Shown piece by piece: positions 1 to 4,267 of a stretch of DNA of 7,569 nt. The notes beneath the pieces were generated by a model that was not told where the DNA came from, made no database searches, and worked only from the letters and a program-made list of their open reading frames with translations. Position 1 is the first letter of the stretch. Every line of letters begins with the position of its first letter. The DNA is taken from positions 2,697-10,265 of the forward strand of contig PLYG01000564.1 in assembly GCA_003153335.1 (NCBI GenBank), written 5' to 3'. Both the position numbers and the translations under genes were made by a program. Origin of the DNA: Betaproteobacteria bacterium. GTDB lineage: Bacteria; Pseudomonadota; Gammaproteobacteria; Burkholderiales; Casimicrobiaceae.

Positions 1-247
1 AGGACTTGGCGAACGGATAGGCGAGGTAGGCGCAGAACAGCGCCAGCGCCAGATGCAGCGCCCGCATCTCCGTGTCGTTGAGAATGAAGATCCCGAACGC
101 GAACGGAAACGGCGACGCGTACCAGAGCTGCAGCAGAGACCAGACCATGCAGGTCGACGCCAGAACCAGGCGCGCCGCCCCGACGGGCTTGCGCCCGCCG
201 AGGTCGGCTGCCGCGACCAGGTCGCGGACGTCGACCGTCTGGGTCAC
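1..247 (-). CDS. TRAP transporter fused permease, N-terminal part (cut by window start)
   Basis: Reading leftward from a GTG at 247-245, an open frame of 82 codons continues off the left edge. It begins MTQTVDVRDL and contains a hydrophobic segment at about residues 26-50, then FGIFILNDTE and a second hydrophobic segment LHLALALFCAYLAYPFA at about 64-80. The pattern of a short cytoplasmic N-terminus, a first helix, then NDTE-x-RA-x-HL before the second helix is typical of the fused DctQ-DctM-like permeases that partner TAXI binding proteins. These inner-membrane proteins import organic acids or amino acids using an ion gradient. The GTG overlaps the TGA stop of the TAXI gene (GTGA), implying translational coupling. 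A GGG/AAAAGGG stretch at 257-263 inside the TAXI gene, 9 nt upstream, can serve as its ribosome site. Only the N-terminus is visible, so substrate and full domain layout cannot be judged. Confidence 0.85.
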   Translation of the reverse strand, partial: MTQTVDVRDLVAAADLGGRKPVGAARLVLASTCMVWSLLQLWYASPFPFAFGIFILNDTEMRALHLALALFCAYLAYPFAKS

Positions 248-1239
248 TTGATCCAGCCCTTTTCACGGTAGTAGCGCGCCGCGCCTTCATGCAATGGCGC
301 CGACAGGCCGTCGTGCACCATGTTCTTGGGGTCCAGATTGGCGAAAGCCGGATGCAGCTTCTTGAACTCGTCGAAGTTGTCGAACACAGCCTTGGTGATG
401 ATATAGACGGTGTCGGCGGGAACCTTGGCCGAGGTCACCATCGTCGCCAGCACGCCGTAGGTCTTGGTCGGCTCAGGATTGCCGGGGTACAGTCCACCCG
501 GAATCGTCGCGTAGGCGTAGTACGGGCTCTTTTTCACCAGTTCATCGATGGCCGGGCCGGTCAGCGGCACCAGCTTGGCGCCGCACGCCGTGGTTGGATC
601 CTGGATGTTGGCCGACGGATGGCCGACGCCGTAAAAGAAACCGTCGATCTTGTTGTCGCACAGCGCCGGGCCGTGCTCGTCGGCTTTGAGTTCCGACGCG
701 AGCGAGAAGTCCGTGATCTTCATGTTCATCGCGCCCAGCAGCTCTTCCATCGCCGAGCGCGTGCCCGACCCGGGGTTGCCCACGTTCAGACGCTTGCCCT
801 TGAAGTCGGTGAAGCTCTTGATGTTGGCTTCCCTGCGCGCGACGAGGGTGAAGGGTTCGGGATGTACCGACATCACCGCGCGCATGTCGGCATACGCCTC
901 CTTGAACGGCGCCGTGCCCTTGTAGCCCTGATACTGGACATCGGACTGGGCCATGCCAAAGTCCAGCTCACCGGCCTTGAACGTGTTGACGTTGTACACC
1001 GAGCCGCCGGTCGACTCGACCGAACAGCGGAGCCCGTGCTTGGCGCGATCCTTGTTGACCAGGCGGCAGATGGCGCCGCCGACCGCGTAATAGACGCCGG
1101 TAATGCCGCCGGTGCCGATGGTGACGAATTTCTGTTGCGCCATGGCGGCGGAGGGCAACAGCAGCGCGCTGGCAAAGGCGGCGCCCGCGGCGAGCATCAG
1201 CGCTGCGCCCGTCTTGCTACGACAAAAGTTTTTTTGCAT
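244..1239 (-). CDS. TAXI family TRAP transporter periplasmic solute-binding protein
   Basis: The product is 331 aa, normal for TAXI proteins. It is predicted to bind the solute in the periplasm and deliver it to the TRAP permease encoded just downstream. Residues 1-34 form a signal peptide: a basic start (MQKNFCRSK), a hydrophobic core, and an Ala-Met-Ala end before QQKF, so cleavage is likely after residue 34. Family signatures follow: IGTGGITGVYY (41-51), FGMAQSDVQYQGYKG (about 94-108, with the hallmark AQSD at 97-100), GNPGSGTR (154-161), DGFFYGVGHP (199-208) and PLHEGAARYYREKGW near the C-terminus. I chose ATG 1239 over an in-frame ATG at 1281. It has a good Shine-Dalgarno 7 nt upstream, gives a clean signal peptide, and the longer form would start inside a repeat. 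It is downstream of an aminotransferase on the same strand. The characterised TAXI protein from Thermus binds glutamate/glutamine, but the ligand here is unknown. Confidence 0.93.
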   Translation of the reverse strand: MQKNFCRSKTGAALMLAAGAAFASALLLPSAAMAQQKFVTIGTGGITGVYYAVGGAICRLVNKDRAKHGLRCSVESTGGSVYNVNTFKAGELDFGMAQSDVQYQGYKGTAPFKEAYADMRAVMSVHPEPFTLVARREANIKSFTDFKGKRLNVGNPGSGTRSAMEELLGAMNMKITDFSLASELKADEHGPALCDNKIDGFFYGVGHPSANIQDPTTACGAKLVPLTGPAIDELVKKSPYYAYATIPGGLYPGNPEPTKTYGVLATMVTSAKVPADTVYIITKAVFDNFDEFKKLHPAFANLDPKNMVHDGLSAPLHEGAARYYREKGWIK

Positions 1240-1246
1240 GGTGAAT

Positions 1247-1253
1247 CTCCTTC
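1247..1253 (-). promoter_or_regulatory. Ribosome binding site deciding the TAXI gene start
   Basis: On the minus strand this reads GAAGGAG, a near-perfect Shine-Dalgarno, 7 nt before the ATG at 1239. It settles the start against the in-frame ATG at 1281, which lies at the edge of the repeat module. Confidence 0.75.
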
Positions 1254-1279
1254 GTGGAATAAATAAAAAACCTCCGGCC

Positions 1280-1336
1280 AACGTCTGTGGCCATCCCCTG
1301 ACAAATAATCAAACCTGGCGCGCCGGCGCGCCTTTC
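1280..1336. repeat. Direct repeat copy 1 (57 bp)
   Basis: It starts AACGTCTGTGGCCATCCCCT and ends GCGCGCCTTTC. Compared with copy 2 (1405-1461) there are three differences, all transitions (positions 1293, 1306 and 1329). It contains a perfect 16-bp palindrome at 1317-1332 made of two adjoining GGCGCGCC octamers. Confidence 0.85.
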
Positions 1337-1337
1337 G

Positions 1338-1403
1338 AAATAGGGGACAGACCACGTTTTCTTGCGCCTCGGCCAATAATTAAACGTGGTCTGTCCCCTA
1401 TTT
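1338..1403. repeat. Perfect 22-bp inverted repeat with 22-nt loop
   Basis: The left arm (1338-1359) contains GGGGACAGACCACG and the right arm (1382-1403) contains CGTGGTCTGTCCCC. The arms are exact reverse complements over all 22 bases, separated by 22 bases (1360-1381). In RNA or single-stranded DNA this makes a long, very stable hairpin on either strand. It could act as a terminator, an mRNA-stabilising or processing structure, or a transposase recognition hairpin. No classical U-run follows the stem, which argues against a simple intrinsic terminator. Confidence 0.88.
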
Positions 1404-1404
1404 A

Positions 1405-1461
1405 AACGTCTGTGGCCGTCCCCTGACAAACAATCAAACCTGGCGCGCCGGCGTGCCTTTC
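1405..1461. repeat. Direct repeat copy 2 (57 bp), ending in the aminotransferase stop codon
   Basis: It matches copy 1 (1280-1336) at 54 of 57 positions. Its palindrome at 1442-1457 has one mismatch (GGCGTGCC instead of GGCGCGCC on the right side). The repeat runs to 1461, so two of the three bases of the minus-strand TGA stop (1462-1460) of the aminotransferase belong to it. Confidence 0.85.
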
Positions 1462-2812
1462 ACACGACAGCCCGCTGCGCCGGGCGCACCGCCGCGATCG
1501 ATGCCTCGACCGCTGCTTTGAGTCGCTCGACGATCAGGTCCAGATCGTCATCCGCGACAATGAACGGCGGCGCCAGCAACACGTGATCGCCGGTGCGGCC
1601 GTCGATGGTGCCCCCCATCGGATATACCATCAATCCGCGTGCCATGGCCTCCGCCTTGATCCGCGCGTGCAGCCGTAGCGCGGGATCGAACGGACGCTTG
1701 GTCGGGCGGTCCTCGACCAGCTCGATCGCCAGGAACAGGCCCCGGCCGCGAATATCGCCGACATGCGCGTGTTGTCCGAATGCGGCGCCAAGGCGGCTGG
1801 AGAGACCCGCGCTCTGCCGGCGCACCGCCGCGAGCAATCCATCGCGTTCAATCACTTTCTGCACCGCCAACGCCGCGGCGCAACCGACAGGATGCCCGAG
1901 GTAGGTGTGCCCGTGCTGAAAAAAGCCGCTGCCGGCGGACAGCGCATCGATGATGCGCTGGTGCACCAGCAGTGCGCCAACCGGTTGATAGCCGCCACCC
2001 AGCCCCTTGGCGATCGCCATCAGATCCGGCGTGATCCCTTCCTGCTCGACCGCATGCAGCGTGCCGGTTCGACCCATGCCGCACATCACTTCATCGGCGA
2101 TGAGCAGAATGCCGTGCCGGTCGCAGATTTCGCGAATGCGGCGAAAGTAACCCGGCACCGGCGGCAACGCGCCCGACGTCGCGCCGCCGACGGTCTCGGC
2201 GCAAAAGCCAATCACATTTTCTGGCCCGACACGATGGACAGCCTCCTCGAATTCGCGCGCCAGGCGCTCGCCATATTCCTCCGCCGACTCGGTGCCCTGG
2301 CGATCGCGATATTCGTAGCATGGCGACACATGCGTCACGTCGATCAAGAGCGGCGCGAACTGCCGGCGCCGCCACTCGTTGCCGCCCATCGCCAGCGCGC
2401 CCAGCGTGTTGCCGTGATAGCTCTGACGCCGCGCGATGAAGTGCTTGCGCTGCGGCTGGCCGATTTCCACGAAATACTGCCGCGCCAGTTTCAGCGCTGC
2501 TTCCATCGCCTCCGACCCGCCGGACACCAGATACACATGCGAGATGCCGGCGGGCGCGTGGCCGATAAGGTGGTCGGCCAGTTCTTCCGCAACCGCGGTG
2601 GAAAAGAAACTGGTGTGGGCGTAGGCGAGCTTGTCGATCTGCTCGTGCATCGCGCGCAGCACGTCGGGGTGGCCATGCCCCAGGCACGACACCGCGGCGC
2701 CGCCCGAGGCATCGATGTACTCCTTGCCCTGGGCGTCGGTGATCCGGATGCCGTGGCCACTGACGGCGAGCGGGAGAATGCCACGCAACTGGCGATGCAG
2801 AATGCGACTCAT
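1460..2812 (-). CDS. Class III PLP-dependent aminotransferase (aspartate aminotransferase family)
   Basis: The product is 450 aa, a typical fold-type I, class III (omega-type) transaminase length. It is a cytoplasmic enzyme that moves an amino group between an amine or amino acid and a keto acid through PLP. Visible landmarks are SGGAAVSCLGHGHPDV (36-51), the phosphate-binding SGGSEAMEAALK (97-108), the aromatic stacking segment SYHGNT (131-136), IADEVMCGMGRTG (238-250) with Asp240 for the pyridine nitrogen, AIAKGLGGGYQPVGA (266-280) with the Schiff-base Lys269, and HGHTYLGHPVGCAAA (300-314) with a phosphate-contacting Thr303. The start MSRILHRQLR at 2812 matches how such proteins usually begin. 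An in-frame ATG at 2851 is possible but adds only RRLAPRFPKGPR. The ribosome site is weak (AAAGG, 7 nt before the ATG). It precedes the TAXI and TRAP genes on the same strand, suggesting it processes the imported compound or its product. Its exact substrate cannot be told from sequence. Confidence 0.92.
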   Translation of the reverse strand: MSRILHRQLRGILPLAVSGHGIRITDAQGKEYIDASGGAAVSCLGHGHPDVLRAMHEQIDKLAYAHTSFFSTAVAEELADHLIGHAPAGISHVYLVSGGSEAMEAALKLARQYFVEIGQPQRKHFIARRQSYHGNTLGALAMGGNEWRRRQFAPLLIDVTHVSPCYEYRDRQGTESAEEYGERLAREFEEAVHRVGPENVIGFCAETVGGATSGALPPVPGYFRRIREICDRHGILLIADEVMCGMGRTGTLHAVEQEGITPDLMAIAKGLGGGYQPVGALLVHQRIIDALSAGSGFFQHGHTYLGHPVGCAAALAVQKVIERDGLLAAVRRQSAGLSSRLGAAFGQHAHVGDIRGRGLFLAIELVEDRPTKRPFDPALRLHARIKAEAMARGLMVYPMGGTIDGRTGDHVLLAPPFIVADDDLDLIVERLKAAVEASIAAVRPAQRAVV

Positions 2813-2893
2813 GCGGGGGCCTTTCGGGAAACGGGGCGCCAGGCGGCGCATTGGCTGGTCAGCCGCTGTTCGACTTTTGCCAGCCGTTGAAGA

Positions 2894-2924
2894 ACTATAG
2901 CGCAATACAACTGTTTCGGCGCAA
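2894..2924 (-). promoter_or_regulatory. Weak candidate sigma-70 promoter for the aminotransferase operon
   Basis: On the minus strand the -10 candidate TATAGT (2899-2894) matches 5 of 6 consensus bases and lies about 80 nt upstream of the aminotransferase ATG. The only -35 candidate is TTGCGC (2924-2919) at a long 19-bp spacing with 3 of 6 matches, so this call is tentative. Confidence 0.22.
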
Positions 2925-2942
2925 AGGAGCGGCTGCCGGCTG

Positions 2943-3001
2943 CCGTGGGGCGTGGAGGCTGCGGCCCCACGGATCGGGCCGTCCGGCGTTGTGGCAACGC
3001 C
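2943..3001. other. Two tandem stem-loops with a competing alternative pairing
   Basis: Stem 1 pairs CCGTGGGGC (2943-2951) with GCCCCACGG (2964-2972), perfect over 9 bp with a 12-nt loop. Stem 2 pairs GGCGTTG (2985-2991) with CAACGCC (2995-3001), perfect over 7 bp with a 3-nt loop. A third pairing, CGGCCC (2962-2967) with GGGCCG (2976-2981), overlaps the right arm of stem 1, so the two are mutually exclusive. The element lies 185-243 nt upstream of the cupin start. No U-run follows on either strand, so it is not an ordinary terminator. It could be leader RNA structure, a REP-like remnant, or chance in GC-rich DNA. Confidence 0.35.
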
Positions 3002-3173
3002 ACCGCGCGACCAACGGGAACCACACTCCGGTTGCGGAAGGCATACGTGCTTTGCCGTATTCCGGTGCAGCTTCGACTTGGTCAAGATCGGGCTGTCGCT
3101 TCCGCTGGTCGGCCACGCCCGACGTTGCGGCGGCGGACGGGTCGGTCGATATGCCAATCAGTTTAACCACTTG

Positions 3174-3180
3174 AAGGAGG
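3174..3180 (+). promoter_or_regulatory. Ribosome binding site deciding the cupin gene start
   Basis: AAGGAGG, fully complementary to the 16S rRNA 3' end, sits 5 nt before the ATG at 3186. This fixes the start there and not at the in-frame ATG at 2952 far upstream. Confidence 0.82.
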
Positions 3181-3185
3181 TTCCA

Positions 3186-3656
3186 ATGAGCAAGCGCTAC
3201 GCAACTGCATTCGCCGCGACACTGGCACTCGCGTTGACCATGGCCGCGCCGCACGGTACGGCGAAGGACGGGGGCAAGGGCGGCCATGCCGTCCTGCTTC
3301 CGGCCGCCGAGATCAAATGGGCGGACGTCCCGGGTTTCCCGGGCGTGCAGATGGCGGTGCTGGGCGGAAATCCCGGCAAGGGGCCGCATCATTCGATGCT
3401 CAAGTTCGTCGGCGGATTTTCCGCGCCCCTCCATCATCACTCGGCCGATCACTATGGGACGGTTGTTTCCGGCAACCTGGTGCTGGTGGTCGACGGGAAG
3501 GAGCACAAGCTCCCGGCCGGTTCCTACTTCGCCTTCACGGGTAAGGGCAAACATGAGACCCGCTGCGAGGCAGGCGCCGACTGCGTGCTCGCCATCGACG
3601 CCCGCGGCAAGTGGGACGTGGTGCCGGCGGACGCCAAGCCAGCCGCCAGGAAGTAG
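3186..3656 (+). CDS. Exported small cupin-domain protein
   Basis: The product is 156 aa with an N-terminal signal peptide (MSKRYATAFAATLALALTMA, then APHGTA before KDGG), so it is predicted periplasmic. A single beta-barrel cupin follows. Motif 1 is at PLHHHSADHYGTVVSGNL (81-98): His83 and His85 make the H-x-H pair, Gly96 closes it, and the usual Glu position is His89. Motif 2 is at LPAGSYFAFTGKGKHETRC (109-127), with Pro110, Gly112 and His123. A metal site made only of His is therefore plausible. Cys127 and Cys133 could form a disulfide in the periplasm. The style resembles DUF4437/ChrR-like cupins; the reaction or ligand is unknown. The neighbours (divergent aminotransferase, downstream DUF2784 gene) give no clear functional link. 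The strong ribosome site suggests good expression. I am confident of the fold, not of the function. Confidence 0.85.
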   Translation: MSKRYATAFAATLALALTMAAPHGTAKDGGKGGHAVLLPAAEIKWADVPGFPGVQMAVLGGNPGKGPHHSMLKFVGGFSAPLHHHSADHYGTVVSGNLVLVVDGKEHKLPAGSYFAFTGKGKHETRCEAGADCVLAIDARGKWDVVPADAKPAARK

Positions 3657-3709
3657 CTGCGCTGCACTGGCGTGGATTCAATGGTGTGGCTGCGGCGGGC
3701 CGCGGGAGG

Positions 3710-3748
3710 GTAGCCCGGACGAGCTTTCTGAACGCCTGTTCGTCCGGG
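3710..3748 (+). repeat. GTAG-headed REP-like hairpin
   Basis: GTAG (3710-3713) is followed directly by CCCGGACGA (3714-3722), which pairs perfectly with TCGTCCGGG (3740-3748) around a 17-nt loop. A GTAG tetranucleotide before a CCCGGA...TCCGGG palindrome is the known layout of REP elements mobilised by RAYT (TnpA-REP) transposases. Only one copy is seen here. It lies 57 nt after the cupin stop and may also stabilise the mRNA 3' end; the following AATTTG is too weak for a normal terminator. Confidence 0.55.
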
Positions 3749-3791
3749 AATTTGTGTCCGGCTGGAGGCGAATTGGGTTAAGGTTCGGCCG

Positions 3792-4157
3792 ATGACCAAC
3801 CACCATGCCGCCAACGTCGTATTCGTCCTGCACATCGTCTTTGTCGTGCTGGCACTCGCCGGCGGGTTCGGCGTCCTGGTGAGCCCCTGGTGGATGCTGG
3901 TTCATGTTCCCGTCGTGCTCTGGTCGGCGGTCATCAATCTTGCTGGTCGGACCTGCCCGCTGACTCCGCTGGAGAGCAACCTACGCGGGGAGGCGGGCGA
4001 TCCCGGCCTGGACGACGGGTTCATTGCCTATTACATCGGGCCGCTGGTGCATCCGGGCGCCACGCCGCGGCAACTGGAACGTCTGGTCGGCGTGTTCATC
4101 ATAGTCTGGAACTTGTTGGTGTACCTGTTTGTCTGGTGGTGGTTGCAGAGACATTGA
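3792..4157 (+). CDS. DUF2784 family small membrane protein
   Basis: The product is 121 aa, about normal for DUF2784. It has three hydrophobic segments at about residues 8-30, 33-52 and 97-117, consistent with an inner-membrane protein. The family signature is CPLTPLESNLR (55-65), followed by the loop GDPGLDDGFIAYYIGPLVHP (69-88). No function is established for this family that I know of. The ribosome site is modest (AAGG at 3780-3783, 8 nt before ATG). The gene lies 135 bp after the cupin stop and 110 bp before relA on the same strand. Nothing in the sequence shows that it is functionally tied to either. Confidence 0.86.
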   Translation: MTNHHAANVVFVLHIVFVVLALAGGFGVLVSPWWMLVHVPVVLWSAVINLAGRTCPLTPLESNLRGEAGDPGLDDGFIAYYIGPLVHPGATPRQLERLVGVFIIVWNLLVYLFVWWWLQRH

Positions 4158-4174
4158 TTGCACGGAAGTGCCGC

Positions 4175-4198
4175 CATGCGCCGTCTATCAGGCGCGTG
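4175..4198 (+). terminator. Weak stem-loop after the DUF2784 gene
   Basis: CATGCGCC (4175-4182) pairs with GGCGCGTG (4191-4198) over 8 bp with one G-U pair and an 8-nt loop, 17 nt after the DUF2784 stop. No U-run follows (next bases ACATCGC), so it may be a Rho-assisted or decay-blocking structure, or chance. Confidence 0.22.
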
Positions 4199-4255
4199 AC
4201 ATCGCGCCGGGGTTGCGCGCGGCCAATGCCCGAAGGGAAACGGCACCCCGCCCGT

Positions 4256-4261
4256 TATAAT
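4256..4261 (+). promoter_or_regulatory. Perfect -10 box (TATAAT) directly before relA
   Basis: TATAAT ends 6 nt before the relA ATG at 4268, so normal initiation about 7 nt downstream would start the mRNA at or next to the A of the ATG. At 16-18 bp upstream there is no good -35 (17-bp spacing gives AAGGGA), and no TG extended -10 is present. The spacing makes a leaderless message plausible; the lack of any Shine-Dalgarno before the ATG agrees. Confidence 0.5.
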
Positions 4262-4267
4262 TCTTCC

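Larger units (their letters stand above)
1280..1461. repeat. Composite repeat module: direct repeat - inverted repeat - direct repeat
   Basis: This 182-bp block fills nearly the whole space between the aminotransferase and TAXI genes. Two 57-bp direct repeats (1280-1336 and 1405-1461) flank a 68-bp core that holds a perfect 22-bp inverted repeat. It can also be read as about one and a half copies of a 125-bp tandem unit. No open frame in it looks coding and no transposase is present, so any mobility would need an enzyme encoded elsewhere. It resembles the REP/BIME or MITE type of non-autonomous intergenic element. The GGGGACAGACCACG motif of the core looks to me like one that recurs in intergenic regions of proteobacteria, but that is recall and not a search result. 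No clear short target-site duplication flanks the block. Confidence 0.8.
2813..3185. other. Divergent intergenic region, 373 bp, no gene seen
   Basis: This region separates the leftward aminotransferase from the rightward cupin gene, so it should hold both promoters. I see no credible short gene; the open frames crossing it are extensions or shadows of its neighbours. It contains a weak minus-strand promoter candidate (2894-2924), two strong stem-loops (2943-3001), and the cupin ribosome site at its right end. I found no convincing plus-strand sigma-70 promoter for the cupin gene. Confidence 0.5.

Noticed and set aside
289..1266. 325-codon plus-strand open frame opposite the TAXI gene
   Set aside because: Its translation is rich in Arg, His and Gly with no domain or signal, and it lies wholly over a well-supported gene. 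Long antisense frames are expected in GC-rich DNA.
1338..1403. Intrinsic terminator for the aminotransferase
   Set aside because: The 22-bp stem is strong but no U-run follows it on the minus strand, and the loop is long. A repeat-element origin explains the flanking direct repeats better.
1280..1461. CRISPR array
   Set aside because: There are only two 57-bp repeats around a palindromic core, no series of unique spacers of even size, and no cas gene.
1763..2890. 375-codon plus-strand open frame opposite the aminotransferase
   Set aside because: It is a shadow of the aminotransferase reading frame; composition is unlike a real protein and there is no ribosome site.
3017..3047. ECF sigma promoter (GGAACC then CATACG) for the cupin gene
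   Set aside because: The GGAAC-like box is present but the downstream element and spacing do not fit a known ECF consensus well enough.
2813..3157. N-terminal extension of the aminotransferase up to 3157
   Set aside because: The extra 115 residues are low-quality, Arg/Pro-rich sequence with no family match, and homologues of this type begin at MSRxLHR.
3890..4267. N-terminal extension of RelA back to 3890
   Set aside because: It would run through the DUF2784 gene in another frame and the residues do not resemble any RelA N-terminus.
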